32,273 nt of DNA from Pseudomonadota bacterium (GCA_021815825.1 JAKAZO010000032.1:1-32273), one strand, 5' to 3'. Counted from the stretch's first letter, positions 8,021-16,747 are shown. Numbers and translations are program-made. Notes: generated from the sequence alone by a model not told the origin.

Positions 8021-9385
8021 TCAGAGCAGCACCTCCACCGCGCGCGCCTGCCACTCCTGCAGCTTCTCGAACAGCGGCCGCCGCGCCCAGCTGGCGGGAT
8101 CCACGCGTGTCGAATGGGCGACGTCGTATTCGAACATCGCCTCCAGCCGCTGCGCGAAGCCGGAATCGAGGATGATCGCGCTGAGCTCGTTGTTGAACAC
8201 GACGCTGCGCCAATCCAGGTTCGAGGAGCCGACGGTGGACCAGAGGCCGTCGATCACCGCCGTCTTGGCGTGCAGCACGGCGCCCTGGCGCTCGTAGATG
8301 CGCACCCCGGCCTCCATCAGATCCTCGTAATAGGCGCGCCCCGCCTCGATGGCGAAGGAGCTGGTGCTGTGCGCCGGCAGCACCACGGCGACATCGACGC
8401 CACGCCGCGCGGCGCGCTCGAGCGCGTGCACGAGTTGCGGCGTCGGCACGAAGAAGCCGGTGGTCAGGTGCACGCTGTGCTGCGCCATGGCGATGGCGAC
8501 GAGCAGCGCCTCGTAGATCTGCGGATGGTCGCGCACCGGCGCCCCGTCCACCGCGGCGACCATGGCGCCGCCATAGAGCGCGCCGGGGGTCGGCGGCGGC
8601 GGCGGGATCGGCGGGCCGTTCTGCCCGTGCCACTCCTCCATGAACAGCGCCTCGAACCGCGCCGCCACCGGGCCCTCGATGCGCACGTCGGTATCGCGCC
8701 AGGCCATGAGCTCCGGATCGGTCTGCGCCGGGTTGGAGTGGTTGAAATAGACCGGCGAGATGTTCACCCCGCCGGTGATCACCACCCGCGCATCGACGAC
8801 GAACAGCTTGCGGTGGTCGCGGCGGTTGAGATCCAGCGCCACCCGCGCGCTCGGCCGCAGCGGGTTGTATTCGAGCACGTTGGCCCCGGCGGCGCGCAGC
8901 CGGTCGAACAGCGCCGCCGGCACGTTCGACGAGCCCCAGGCGTCGTAGAGGATGTTCACCACCACGCCCTCGCGGCGCTTCTGCACCAGCAGATCCACCA
9001 GGCGCCATTTCGGGTCGGGGTCGAACTCGTAGCTCTCGATGTCGATGCGGTGGCGGGCGCCCAGGATCGCCTCGGTCATCGCCGCGTAGGTCGGCTCGCC
9101 ATTGGCCAGCAGCTGCACCGAGTTGCCGGCGTAGAAGCGCTCGCCGGCGGCGCGCTCGCCCTCGCGGCGCAGCGCCTGCGTCTCGCCCCCCGGGCCGGCG
9201 GCGGCGAGCCCGCTGGTATCGACGACCGGCAGCGTCGCGCAGCCGCCCAGCGGGGCGATGGCGAGCAGCGCCGCGGCCAGAAGAGCTGTGAACAGAGATG
9301 CCGGCAGGCGCCGCGGGGCGCGGCCCGGTCCGACTGGAAGTGCCGCCGCCGCGCAGCGCACGCGGCCGTGTTCATGCCTTGACAT
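8021..9385 (-). CDS. Phospholipase D / cardiolipin synthase-like lipoprotein
   Basis: A 454-residue PLD-superfamily protein with two HKD motifs: DHRKLFVVD (H191, K193, D198), preceded by LDLNRR and followed by ITGGVN, and LHAKTAVID (H372, K374, D379), followed by VGSSNLDWRS. This pattern is typical of bacterial cardiolipin synthases, which transfer phosphatidyl groups at the membrane. The N-terminus has a hydrophobic stretch (LFTALLAAALLAIAPLGGC) ending in a lipobox-like LGGC at Cys49, so the enzyme is probably exported and lipid-anchored. The ATG at 9385 has GAGGGGGCT directly upstream and is preferred to the ATG at 9412, which lacks a ribosome-binding site. It diverges from the YXWGXW lipoprotein gene. 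Another PLD-type phospholipase activity is the main alternative. Confidence 0.85.
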   Translation of the reverse strand: MSRHEHGRVRCAAAALPVGPGRAPRRLPASLFTALLAAALLAIAPLGGCATLPVVDTSGLAAAGPGGETQALRREGERAAGERFYAGNSVQLLANGEPTYAAMTEAILGARHRIDIESYEFDPDPKWRLVDLLVQKRREGVVVNILYDAWGSSNVPAALFDRLRAAGANVLEYNPLRPSARVALDLNRRDHRKLFVVDARVVITGGVNISPVYFNHSNPAQTDPELMAWRDTDVRIEGPVAARFEALFMEEWHGQNGPPIPPPPPTPGALYGGAMVAAVDGAPVRDHPQIYEALLVAIAMAQHSVHLTTGFFVPTPQLVHALERAARRGVDVAVVLPAHSTSSFAIEAGRAYYEDLMEAGVRIYERQGAVLHAKTAVIDGLWSTVGSSNLDWRSVVFNNELSAIILDSGFAQRLEAMFEYDVAHSTRVDPASWARRPLFEKLQEWQARAVEVLL

Positions 9386-9415
9386 AGCCCCCTCGCAAGT
9401 CCCCCCGAACATGCC

Positions 9416-9433
9416 TAGTCTGATGGCAGACTA
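9416..9433. promoter_or_regulatory. Perfect 7-bp inverted repeat in a divergent intergenic region
   Basis: TAGTCTG, a 4-bp spacer and CAGACTA form a perfect dyad. It lies between the divergent starts of the PLD lipoprotein (9385) and the YXWGXW lipoprotein (9467), where it could control either gene. No recognisable regulator binding consensus is assigned. Confidence 0.4.
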
Positions 9434-9466
9434 TGGAGCCATTGCGGCGGAACGCCAGGAGTAGAA

Positions 9467-9802
9467 GTGGGGATGACAGTGGGATCAGCCAACGGGCGAA
9501 GCTTGCGACGCGCAGCGGCCACGCTGGCCGTGGGGCTGGTGCTTTCGGGCTGCGTCAACGCGCCCCCGGCGGCCCTGCCCTATCCGCCGGTGCCGCCGGT
9601 GCGGCCGGAGACGCTGCCGAAGCCGCCCGTGTCCGAGGCGCCGCTGATCTGGGAGCCGGGTCATTGGGAGTGGTCCGGCACCACCTACACCTGGCAGGCC
9701 GGCGCCTGGGTGACGCGTGCCGGCCATGGGACGATGTGGCAGGACGGCTACTGGGAGAAGAAGGGCGATACCTGGTCCTGGCTGCCGGGCCATTGGCAGT
9801 AG
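9467..9802 (+). CDS. YXWGXW-repeat lipoprotein
   Basis: A 111-residue lipoprotein. A basic N-terminus and hydrophobic segment end in the lipobox LVLSGC, followed by a proline-rich linker (YPPVPPVRPETLPKPPV). The C-terminal half has repeated aromatic W-x-W/GxW units: GHWEWSGTTYTWQAGAWV, DGYWEKKGDTWSWLPGHW. These are the hallmark of the YXWGXW family of small envelope proteins of unknown function. The GTG at 9467 has AGGAG five bases upstream; the ATG at 9473 is also possible. The protein should be membrane-anchored facing the periplasm. Two further exported proteins follow on the same strand. Confidence 0.8.
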   Translation: MGMTVGSANGRSLRRAAATLAVGLVLSGCVNAPPAALPYPPVPPVRPETLPKPPVSEAPLIWEPGHWEWSGTTYTWQAGAWVTRAGHGTMWQDGYWEKKGDTWSWLPGHWQ

Positions 9803-9842
9803 GCGGGGAACGACCATGGAGCGCAAGCCGGAGGGCATGACG

Positions 9843-10271
9843 ATGGGCAGGCATGGATGGGTGCTGCTGGCGGCGCTGGCGGTGCCCGGCGTGGTCGCGG
9901 CAACCCAGGTGGTGGCGGTCCGGGCGGCCGAAGCGCCGGCGGCGCCGGCCCGGGCGGCGGATGCGCGCGCGGTCTCGCCGCGCAGCTACGACGGCAGCTA
10001 CCAGGGCCGGGCGCGGCTGGTGCATGGCAGCGCCGCCGCCTGCCCGGCCTCGCGCTATGGCGTGGTCGATATCGGCGATGCGGCGCTGGTCTTTCCCTAT
10101 CAGCCGAGCCTGGTCCTGGCCGCGCCGTTGCAGCCGGACGGCACGCTCCACGCCGCCGACGGCAAGGCGGTGCTGGATGGCAAGGTGATCGGCGGGCGGC
10201 TCGCCTTCACCGTGCGCACGCCGGAGTGCGAGACCGAGTTCCACGGCCACGTCGTCTGGAACCATCCCTGA
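9843..10271 (+). CDS. Small exported protein of unknown function
   Basis: Not recognised as a named family. With the ATG at 9843 it has 142 residues: a signal peptide (WVLLAALAVPGVVAATQVVAVRAAEA) and a mature domain of about 110 residues with two cysteines (AACPASRYG and RTPECETEF) that could form a periplasmic disulfide. The mature part reads as a beta-rich domain with SYDGSYQGRARLVHG, GTLHAADGKAVLDGKVIGG and a final HGHVVWNHP. ATGs at 9816 and 9837 are alternatives; GGAGG suits 9843 best and leaves a compact signal peptide. It lies 40 bp after the YXWGXW lipoprotein gene and may be cotranscribed with it. A secreted or periplasmic location is well supported; no function is proposed. Confidence 0.7.
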   Translation: MGRHGWVLLAALAVPGVVAATQVVAVRAAEAPAAPARAADARAVSPRSYDGSYQGRARLVHGSAAACPASRYGVVDIGDAALVFPYQPSLVLAAPLQPDGTLHAADGKAVLDGKVIGGRLAFTVRTPECETEFHGHVVWNHP

Positions 10272-10355
10272 GGCGGGATTAAGCGACGGGGGATTCAGCT
10301 TCGGTTAACCCGGCGGGCCGAGAGTCGCCGCGGTCCGGACGTGGGAGAGGACGGC

Positions 10356-10982
10356 ATGCGGTGCGGTAGCCGTTGGCGCGCGGCGGTCTCGATCCTGGCG
10401 GCAGGCCTGACGCTCGCCGCCAGCGGCGCGGCGCTGGCGCAGGATCCGTGGCCCGAGGACGCAGGTGGAGTCGCGGATGCTCGGGCCCCGGTCGCGGCGG
10501 CGGAGCGGCTGCGGCCGGACCCGACGCTGACGCCCGGCGCGATCGACCCTACCGTCACCCAGGCGAACATCCACGCCACCATCTGCCGGACCGGCTGGAC
10601 CCGCGCCATCCGCCCGCCGCAGCCCTATACGGAGGCGCTGAAGCGCCGCCAGATCGGCGAATACGGCTATCCGGACCGCCGCCTCGGCCACTACGAGGAG
10701 GATCATCTGATCCCGCTCTCCCTCGGCGGCTCGCCCACGGACCCGCGCAATCTCTGGCCGCAGCCGCGGCACGCGGCGGGCGGATGGGACGCCGCGCGCA
10801 AGGACGATCTCGAGCTCTGGCTGCATGATCTGGTCTGCCAGGGCCGCATGGGCCTGGCCGAGGCGCAGCGCGCCATCGCCAGCGACTGGGTGCGCGCCTA
10901 TCGCCGCCATCCGCCACCGCCGGAGATCGCCGGCAGCGCCTACGCCCACAGCTACGGCTACGGCGGCGGCTGGACCCGCTGA
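10356..10982 (+). CDS. Exported protein with HNH-nuclease-like core
   Basis: A 208-residue protein with a clear signal peptide (AAVSILAAGLTLAASGAALA, cleavage before QDPWPE). The core reads YEEDHLIPLSLGG, then DPRNLWPQP, resembling the HNH nuclease arrangement (D/E-H-x-x-P-L-x-x-G-G...N-L). Downstream is a helix with KDDLELWLHDLVCQG. Two cysteines (ATICRTG and DLVCQG) could form a disulfide. Canonical HNH enzymes carry a final His about 8-10 residues after the Asn; here a His occurs in QPRHAAGG, so an active site is possible but unproven. The ATG at 10356 has AGAGG five bases upstream; a GTG at 10341 is in frame but less likely. A periplasmic or secreted nuclease, or a nuclease fold reused for another role, are the options. 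Confidence 0.75.
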   Translation: MRCGSRWRAAVSILAAGLTLAASGAALAQDPWPEDAGGVADARAPVAAAERLRPDPTLTPGAIDPTVTQANIHATICRTGWTRAIRPPQPYTEALKRRQIGEYGYPDRRLGHYEEDHLIPLSLGGSPTDPRNLWPQPRHAAGGWDAARKDDLELWLHDLVCQGRMGLAEAQRAIASDWVRAYRRHPPPPEIAGSAYAHSYGYGGGWTR

Positions 10983-11036
10983 CGCCGGTCCGGAATTGGG
11001 CTACTCCTGGCCGCCCGTGCCACCGGAGAACGCCCG

Positions 11037-12122
11037 ATGCGGATCACCCGCCTTCGCACCACCGTCGTGCATCTGCCCCTGCCGAAGCCGATCCTGAGCG
11101 CGATCTTCGAGATCCGCTCCGCCGACTGCGTGCTGGTCTTCCTCGAGACCGATGCCGGCCTGGTCGGCGAGGGCCTGGTCTTTTCCATCAACGACCGCCG
11201 GCTGGACGTGATCCACGCCATGGTCCGGAGCCTGGAGCCGCTGGTGGTCGGGCTCGACCCGACGCGCTCGGGCGCCTTCCGCGCGCGGGTGTGGAAGGAG
11301 ATCAATTTCCTCGGCCACAAGGGCGTCTCCATCCTCGGCCTGGCCGCGATCGAGACCGCGCTGTGGGACCTGCGCGGCAAGCAGGCGGGGCTGAACGTCG
11401 CCCGGCTGCTCGGCGCCTGCCACGACGCGGTGCCGGCCTATGCCTCGGGCGGCATGTGGCTCTCCTCGAGCATCGACGAACTGCAAGCGGAGGCGGCGGC
11501 GTTTCTCGCGCAGGGGTTCAAGGCGATGAAGATGCGCCTCGGCAAGCCGGATGCGGACGAGGACATCGCCCGCGTCCGCGCCGTGCGCGCGGCGATCGGC
11601 CCGGACATCAAGCTGATGGCGGACGCCAACCAGCAGATGACGGTGCCGCAGGCGATCCGCCTCGGCCGGCGGCTGGAGGAGTTCGGCCTCGCCTGGTTCG
11701 AGGAGCCGGTGCCGTACTGGGACCATGACGGCGAGGCCGCCATCGCCGCCGCGCTGGATACGCCGATCGCCTCGGGCGAGACCGAGCACACGCACCAGGG
11801 CATCCTCGACATGCTGCGCCGGCGCTCGGCCGACATCCTGATGCCGGACCTGCAGCGCATGGGCGGGCCGGCGGATTTCATCAAGGCCGGCCACCTCGCC
11901 GAGGCCTTCGACATCCCGCTCTCCTCGCACCTGTTCAGCGAAATGAGCCTCTCCCTGCTCGCCGCGCTGCCGAACGCGATGTTCCTGGAGCACATGCCCT
12001 GGTTCGAGCCGATCTATCGCGAGCGCATCGAACTCGACGGCAACGGCAACGCCATCGTGCCGGACCGGCCGGGCTGGGGCTTCGCCTTCGATCCCGAGGC
12101 GATCCGGCGCTTCGGCGGCTGA
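11037..12122 (+). CDS. Mandelate racemase/muconate lactonizing enzyme-family protein (enolase superfamily)
   Basis: A 361-residue acid-sugar or hydroxy-acid enzyme with a capping domain and a TIM-like barrel. The residues align with mandelate racemase with a constant offset of one: K165 in the KxK position (here KMR, second position R167), metal ligands D196 (ADAN), E222 (FEEP) and E248 (SGETE), the D271/H298 dyad (MPDLQRMGG and SSHLFSE) and E318. This places it in the mandelate-racemase subgroup, which racemises or dehydrates carboxylic acids after proton abstraction next to the carboxylate. Replacement of the second Lys by Arg suggests that H298 is the main base. The substrate is not predictable. 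The ATG is preceded by GGAG. uvrB follows 40 bp later, probably by chance of location. Confidence 0.9.
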   Translation: MRITRLRTTVVHLPLPKPILSAIFEIRSADCVLVFLETDAGLVGEGLVFSINDRRLDVIHAMVRSLEPLVVGLDPTRSGAFRARVWKEINFLGHKGVSILGLAAIETALWDLRGKQAGLNVARLLGACHDAVPAYASGGMWLSSSIDELQAEAAAFLAQGFKAMKMRLGKPDADEDIARVRAVRAAIGPDIKLMADANQQMTVPQAIRLGRRLEEFGLAWFEEPVPYWDHDGEAAIAAALDTPIASGETEHTHQGILDMLRRRSADILMPDLQRMGGPADFIKAGHLAEAFDIPLSSHLFSEMSLSLLAALPNAMFLEHMPWFEPIYRERIELDGNGNAIVPDRPGWGFAFDPEAIRRFGG

Positions 12123-12162
12123 CCCCGGCAGCGCGGATCACGCCACCCGCAAGGAGTTCGCC

Positions 12163-14418
12163 ATGTCGCACGCCGCCGCACCGCCGGCCGAGCTCCGCCC
12201 GCACCCGGCCCTGTTCACGCCGGTGCGCCAGGCGGTCCGCCCGACGCTGCGCCCGCTCAAGGTGGTCTCGCCCTACGCGCCGAGCGGGGATCAGCCGGGC
12301 GCGATCCGCGACCTGCTCGCCGGGCTCGCCCGCAACGAGCGCGACCAGGTGCTGCTCGGCGTCACCGGTTCGGGCAAGACCTTCACCATGGCCAAGGTGA
12401 TCGAGGCGGTGCAGCGCCCGACCCTGATCCTGGCGCCGAACAAGACCCTGGCGGCGCAGCTCTACGGCGAGATGAAAGCGTTCTTCCCGGAGAACGCAGT
12501 GGAGTATTTCGTCTCCTACTACGACTACTACCAGCCGGAAGCCTACGTGCCGCGCACCGACACCTATATCGAGAAGGACGCGCAGATCAACGAGGCCATC
12601 GACCGCATGCGCCACGCCGCCACGCAGGCGCTGCTGGAACGCAACGATACCGTCATCGTCGCCTCCGTCTCCTGCATCTACGGCATCGGCTCGGTCGAGA
12701 CCTACGCCAAGATGGTGGTGAAACTCGAACGCGGCGGCACCATCGATCGCGACAAGCTCGCGCGCGCGCTGGTCGAGCTGCAATATCGCCGCAACGATAC
12801 CGCCTTCCAGCGCGGCGCCTTCCGCATGCGCGGCGAGACGGTGGACATCCATCCCAGCCACTACGAGGACCGCGCCTGGCGCATCAGCCTGTTCGGCGAG
12901 GAGATCGAATCCATCGACGAGTTCGATCCCCTCACCGGCGAGCGCACGGCCTCGCTCGAGACCATCACCATCTACGCCAACAGCCACTATGTCACGCCGC
13001 GCCCGACGCTGGCGCAGGCGGTGGGCGACATCAAGCGCGAGCTCAAGGAGCGGTTGGCGCAGTTCCATGCCGAGGGCAAGCTGCTGGAGGCGCAGCGGCT
13101 CGAACAGCGCACAATGTTCGACATCGAAATGATGGAAACCACAGGCTCGTGCAAGGGGATCGAGAACTACTCGCGCTATCTCACCGGCCGCGCGCCGGGC
13201 GATCCGCCGCCGACCCTGTTCGAGTACCTGCCGGAGAACGCGCTGCTCGTCGTCGATGAGAGCCACGTCACCGTGCCGCAGATCGGCGGCATGTATCGCG
13301 GCGACTTCAACCGCAAATCGGTGCTCGCCGAATTCGGCTTCCGCCTGCCCTCCTGCATCGACAACCGCCCGCTCAAGTTCGAGGAATGGGAGCGCTTCCG
13401 CCCGGAAACGATCTTCGTCTCCGCCACGCCCGGCCCGTGGGAGATGGAGCGCACCGGCGGAACCTTCGCCGAGCAGGTGATCCGCCCGACCGGCCTGATC
13501 GACCCGATGGTGGAGGTGCGCCCGGTGGAGCGCCAGGTCGATGATCTGCTCGCCGAATGCCGCGCCGCCGCCGCCGCCGGCGCGCGCGTTCTGGTCACGA
13601 CGCTGACCAAGCGCATGGCCGAGGATCTCACCGACTATCTCGGCGAGCAGGGCGTGAAGGTGCGCTATCTGCACTCCGACATCGACACGCTGGAGCGGAT
13701 CGAGATCATCCGCGACCTGCGCGTCGGCGTGTTCGACGTGCTGATCGGCATCAATCTGCTGCGCGAGGGGCTGGACATCCCCGAATGCGCGCTCGTCGCC
13801 ATTCTCGATGCCGACAAGGAGGGTTTCCTGCGCTCGCAGACCTCGCTGATCCAGACCATCGGCCGCGCCGCGCGCAATGTCGAGGGCAGGGTGATCCTCT
13901 ATGCCGACGTGATGACGCGCAGCCTGCGCGCGGCGATCGAGGAGACGGACCGGCGCCGCGCCAAGCAGCAGGCGTGGAACGAGGAGCACGGCATCACGCC
14001 GCAATCGGTGCGCCGCGAGATCGGCAAGGTGCTGGAGAGCGTGTTCGAGCAGGACTACGTCACCGTCGCGCCGCTGCCTTCCGGCGGGCGGACGCCGGGG
14101 GTGAGCGAGTTCGTCGGCAAGGATCTCCGCGCCGCGGTGGCCGAGCTGGAGAAGCGCATGCGCGCCGCGGCCGCCGACCTCGAGTTCGAGGAGGCGGCGC
14201 GGCTGCGCGACGAGATCCGCCGCCTGGAGGCGCTGGATCTCGGCCTCGAGCCGCCGCCCGCCGCGGCCGCCACCCTGCGCCCGCCCACGCGCCGCGACCG
14301 CGCCCCGGTGCCGATGGGTCCCGGCGGCGGCGGCAGAGCGCCGCCGCCTTCTCAACGCGACCCCGGCGGCGGCCGGGCGCCGCCGCCTTCTCAGCGCGGG
14401 CGCGGCCGGGCACGGTGA
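12163..14418 (+). CDS. uvrB: UvrABC excinuclease subunit B
   Basis: UvrB is the damage-verifying helicase-like subunit of nucleotide excision repair; it is loaded by UvrA and recruits UvrC. The 751-residue protein has Walker A GVTGSGKT (66-73), the beta-hairpin region [17 protein letters not shown] (from about 119), [18 protein letters not shown], the helicase motif [25 protein letters not shown], and a C-terminal UVR domain (about 655-692, [17 protein letters not shown]). The N-terminus is about 30 residues longer than usual. The C-terminus carries an extra Gly/Pro/Arg-rich tail with a duplicated [11 protein letters not shown] unit. The start is an ATG after AAGGAG. The stop overlaps the GTG of the next gene (GTGA). 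No SOS box is visible upstream. Confidence 0.98.
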   Translation: MSHAAAPPAELRPHPALFTPVRQAVRPTLRPLKVVSPYAPSGDQPGAIRDLLAGLARNERDQVLLGVTGSGKTFTMAKVIEAVQRPTLILAPNKTLAAQLYGEMKAFFPENAVEYFVSYYDYYQPEAYVPRTDTYIEKDAQINEAIDRMRHAATQALLERNDTVIVASVSCIYGIGSVETYAKMVVKLERGGTIDRDKLARALVELQYRRNDTAFQRGAFRMRGETVDIHPSHYEDRAWRISLFGEEIESIDEFDPLTGERTASLETITIYANSHYVTPRPTLAQAVGDIKRELKERLAQFHAEGKLLEAQRLEQRTMFDIEMMETTGSCKGIENYSRYLTGRAPGDPPPTLFEYLPENALLVVDESHVTVPQIGGMYRGDFNRKSVLAEFGFRLPSCIDNRPLKFEEWERFRPETIFVSATPGPWEMERTGGTFAEQVIRPTGLIDPMVEVRPVERQVDDLLAECRAAAAAGARVLVTTLTKRMAEDLTDYLGEQGVKVRYLHSDIDTLERIEIIRDLRVGVFDVLIGINLLREGLDIPECALVAILDADKEGFLRSQTSLIQTIGRAARNVEGRVILYADVMTRSLRAAIEETDRRRAKQQAWNEEHGITPQSVRREIGKVLESVFEQDYVTVAPLPSGGRTPGVSEFVGKDLRAAVAELEKRMRAAAADLEFEEAARLRDEIRRLEALDLGLEPPPAAAATLRPPTRRDRAPVPMGPGGGGRAPPPSQRDPGGGRAPPPSQRGRGRAR
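14323..14387 (+). repeat. Duplicated GC-rich hairpin unit in the 3' end of uvrB
   Basis: Two tandem units each contain a perfect inverted repeat: arms GGCGGCGGCG/CGCCGCCGCC at 14323-14332 and 14339-14348, and GGCGGCGGC/GCCGCCGCC at 14365-14373 and 14379-14387. Each is followed by CTTCTCA. The unit encodes the repeated [11 protein letters not shown] in the UvrB tail and lies just before the overlapping glycosyltransferase start. There is no T-run, so a classical terminator is unlikely. RNA structure affecting coupling to the next gene is possible. Confidence 0.75.
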
Positions 14419-15500
14419 GCGTGCCGTCGCTGCTGCTCGCCACACGCTATGGCCGGCTCGGCGCCTCCAGCCGCCAGCGCCTGCTGCTCTATCGCGGCGC
14501 GCTCGAAGCCGCCGGGCTGCGGGTGGACGTGATCTCGTGCCTCGACGACGCCTATCTGCGCGCCCTCTATGAAGGCCGGCCGCACCGGGCGGCGGCGGTG
14601 GCGGCCTATGCCCGCTACCTGCCGCGCCTCGTCGCGCCGCGCCGGCACGATCTCGTCTGGATCGAGAAGGAGCTGCTGCCCTATCTGCCGGCGGCGCTGG
14701 AGCGGCTGGTGCTCGGCCGGACGCCCTACGTGCTGGATTTCGACGATGCCTGGTTCCTGCGCTACGCGCAGCATCGGAGCCGCCTCGTGCGCTGGCTGCT
14801 CGGCGGCAAGTTTCCCGCCCTGCTGCGCGGCGCCGCGCTGGTCGTCGTCGCCAACGCCACGCTGCGGGCCTGGGCGGAGGCGAACGGGGCGCGGCGCGTG
14901 CTGGAGCTGCCGACGGTGGTCGATCTGGACCTCTACCCGCCGACGCCGGAGCCCGCCGGCCCGTTCACCGTCGCCTGGATCGGCACGCCGATGACAATGG
15001 CCTATCTGGCGGCCATCGTCCCGGCGCTTCAGGCCCTGGCGCGCACCGGGCCGCTGCGTCTGCTGGTGATCGGGGCGCCCGGCTTCGCCATCGCCGGCGT
15101 GGAGTGCGTCCACGCGCCGTGGTCGGAGGCCGAGGAGGCGGCGCTGATCGCGCGCGCCCATGTCGGCGTCATGCCGCTGCCGGACGAGGCCTGGGCACGG
15201 GGCAAGTCGGCCTACAAGCTGATCCAGTACATGGCCGCCGGGCGTGCCGTCGTCGCCTCGCCGGTCGGGGCCAATCGCAGCGTGGTGCGCGACGGCGAGA
15301 CCGGCTTCCTCGCCGCCGATGAAGCGGGCTGGATCGACGCCCTGGCGCGGCTGCGCGCGGAACCGGCGCTGCGCGCGCGCTTCGGCGCCGCCGGCCGGGC
15401 GCGCGTCGCGGCCGAGTATGCGCGGCAAGCCACCGCGCCGCGCCTCATCGCCGCGCTGGCCGAGGCGGGCGGCTTTGACCGCGCGCCGGGCGGGCGATAG
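14415..15500 (+). CDS. Glycosyltransferase, GT4-like
   Basis: A 361-residue GT-B-fold glycosyltransferase. The N-terminal part ([46 protein letters not shown]) is typical of GT4-like acceptor domains. The C-terminal half carries [38 protein letters not shown], and then [22 protein letters not shown], the nucleotide-sugar-binding segment of GT4 enzymes. It probably transfers a sugar to a lipid carrier or surface polysaccharide; neither donor nor acceptor can be named. The GTG start overlaps the uvrB stop in GTGA, with a second GTG two codons on. The pteridine reductase gene starts 8 bp after its stop. It has no other surface-sugar gene nearby. Confidence 0.85.
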   Translation: MSVPSLLLATRYGRLGASSRQRLLLYRGALEAAGLRVDVISCLDDAYLRALYEGRPHRAAAVAAYARYLPRLVAPRRHDLVWIEKELLPYLPAALERLVLGRTPYVLDFDDAWFLRYAQHRSRLVRWLLGGKFPALLRGAALVVVANATLRAWAEANGARRVLELPTVVDLDLYPPTPEPAGPFTVAWIGTPMTMAYLAAIVPALQALARTGPLRLLVIGAPGFAIAGVECVHAPWSEAEEAALIARAHVGVMPLPDEAWARGKSAYKLIQYMAAGRAVVASPVGANRSVVRDGETGFLAADEAGWIDALARLRAEPALRARFGAAGRARVAAEYARQATAPRLIAALAEAGGFDRAPGGR

Positions 15501-15508
15501 AGGAGGCC

Positions 15509-16288
15509 ATGCACGCCGCCATCGCCCCGACCATTCCGCGCGCCGCCCTCGTCACCGGCGGCGCCCGCCGCCTCGGCCGCGCCCTGGCCCTGGCGCTGGC
15601 CGGCGCCGGCTTCGCGGTGGCGCTGCACTACCGCGACAGCCGCGAGGAGGCGGAGGCGTGCGGCGCGGAGATGAGCCGCCTCGGCGTCGGCGTGGCGCTG
15701 CTGCGCGCGGACCTCGACCACGAGGCCGAGACGGCCACGCTCCTTGGCCGCGCCACCGCCGCGCTGGGGCCGATCGGCGTGCTGGTCAACAACGCCAGCC
15801 GCTTCGAGCGCGACGAGTGGGACAGCGTGACGCGGGCGAGCTGGGACGCGCATATCGAGCCCAATCTGCGCGCGCCCTTCGTGCTGATGCAGGATTTCGC
15901 CCGCGCCCTGCCGGAGCACGCCGAGGGGGTGGTGCTGAACCTGCTCGACCAGCGCGTGTTTTCGCCGACGCCGCATTTCGTCTCCTACACCGTGTCGAAA
16001 TTCGGCCTGTGGGCGCTGACCCAGAGCATGGCCCTGGCGCTGGCGCCGCGCATCCGCGTCGCCGCCATCGGCCCCGGCCCGACCCTGCCCAGCGCGCGCC
16101 AGACGCAGGCGCAATTCGTCCACCAGAACCGCTCGGTGCCGCTCCAGCATGGCACCAGCCCCGAGGAGGTCGCCGAGGCGGCGCTCGCGATCCTGCGCCT
16201 GCGCTCCTTCACCGGCCAGATGCTGGCACTCGATGGCGGCCAGCACCTGCAATGGTCACCGGCGGCGCCGGCCATATTTGAGGAATGA
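15509..16288 (+). CDS. folM: Pteridine reductase (FolM/PTR1-type short-chain dehydrogenase)
   Basis: A 259-residue NADPH-dependent SDR. The cofactor loop TGGARRLGR (16-24) is the Arg-containing TGxxxRxG variant of pteridine reductases. The catalytic Ser of ordinary SDRs is replaced by Asp in NLLDQR (D147), 13 residues before Y160 of YTVSK (K164). This is exactly the Asp-Tyr-Lys arrangement of PTR1/FolM. FolM reduces dihydromonapterin and has weak dihydrofolate reductase activity; PTR1 reduces pterins and folates. The next gene is folB, which supports a folate/pterin role. The ATG follows GAGGAGG closely. The stop lies 29 bp before the folB start. The main uncertainty is whether the physiological substrate is dihydromonapterin, dihydrobiopterin-like pterins or dihydrofolate. 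Confidence 0.85.
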   Translation: MHAAIAPTIPRAALVTGGARRLGRALALALAGAGFAVALHYRDSREEAEACGAEMSRLGVGVALLRADLDHEAETATLLGRATAALGPIGVLVNNASRFERDEWDSVTRASWDAHIEPNLRAPFVLMQDFARALPEHAEGVVLNLLDQRVFSPTPHFVSYTVSKFGLWALTQSMALALAPRIRVAAIGPGPTLPSARQTQAQFVHQNRSVPLQHGTSPEEVAEAALAILRLRSFTGQMLALDGGQHLQWSPAAPAIFEE

Positions 16289-16317
16289 CCGCCGCAAGGC
16301 GGGCATCGAGGAACAGC

Positions 16318-16728
16318 ATGGACACGCCCCGAATCGCCGACGCCGCCCGCGCGCTGCGCCACATCTTCGTCCGCGACCTGATGCTGGAGATGCGCATCGG
16401 GGTCTACACCGACGAGCACGAGGCGCCGCAGCGCGTGCGCGTGAACATCGATCTCGGCGTCGAGGACGACGGCGCGCGGGCGGGCTCGCGCAGCGCCATC
16501 GGGCGTGACGAGATCGGCCGCGTCGTCGATTACGCCGCCATCGCCGCGGCGACCCGGCGCATCGCCGGCGAGGGCCATATCCGCCTGGTCGAGACCTTCG
16601 CCGAGCGCATCGCCGAACTGTGCCTGCGCGATGCCAGGGTGCATGTCGCGCGCATCCGCGTCGAGAAGCTCGATGTCATGGCGGATGCCGGCTCGGTCGG
16701 CGTCGAGATCGAGCGCCGCCGGGGCTGA
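16318..16728 (+). CDS. folB: Dihydroneopterin aldolase
   Basis: A 136-residue FolB-like protein that converts 7,8-dihydroneopterin to 6-hydroxymethyl-7,8-dihydropterin and glycolaldehyde in folate synthesis. Family features are IFVRDLMLEMRIGVYTDEH near the start, QRVRVNIDLGVED, VVDYAAIAAATRRI, VETFAERIAELCL (substrate-binding Glu) and IRVEKLDVMADAGSVGVEIER with the catalytic Lys. The ATG at 16318 has GAGGAA four bases upstream. The ATG at 16285 overlaps the folM stop (ATGA), but its ribosome-binding site is too close and it would add 11 residues not typical of the family. Length fits the 115-135 residue range. It works with the preceding pteridine reductase in pterin metabolism. Confidence 0.92.
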   Translation: MDTPRIADAARALRHIFVRDLMLEMRIGVYTDEHEAPQRVRVNIDLGVEDDGARAGSRSAIGRDEIGRVVDYAAIAAATRRIAGEGHIRLVETFAERIAELCLRDARVHVARIRVEKLDVMADAGSVGVEIERRRG

Positions 16729-16747
16729 ACCTGGCTCCTGATTGGGG

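Noticed and set aside
10303-10310. GGTTAACC as a CtrA-like half-site upstream of the HNH-like gene
   Set aside because: The second TTAA is 22 bp away instead of the 7-bp spacing of CtrA sites, so the match is too weak.
11935-14445. An 836-codon minus-strand open frame antisense to uvrB
   Set aside because: It lies under uvrB and has no domain; composition is typical of antisense frames here.
14415-16728. Reading the glycosyltransferase as part of a surface-polysaccharide cluster
   Set aside because: Its neighbours are uvrB, folM and folB and no other glycan gene is near.
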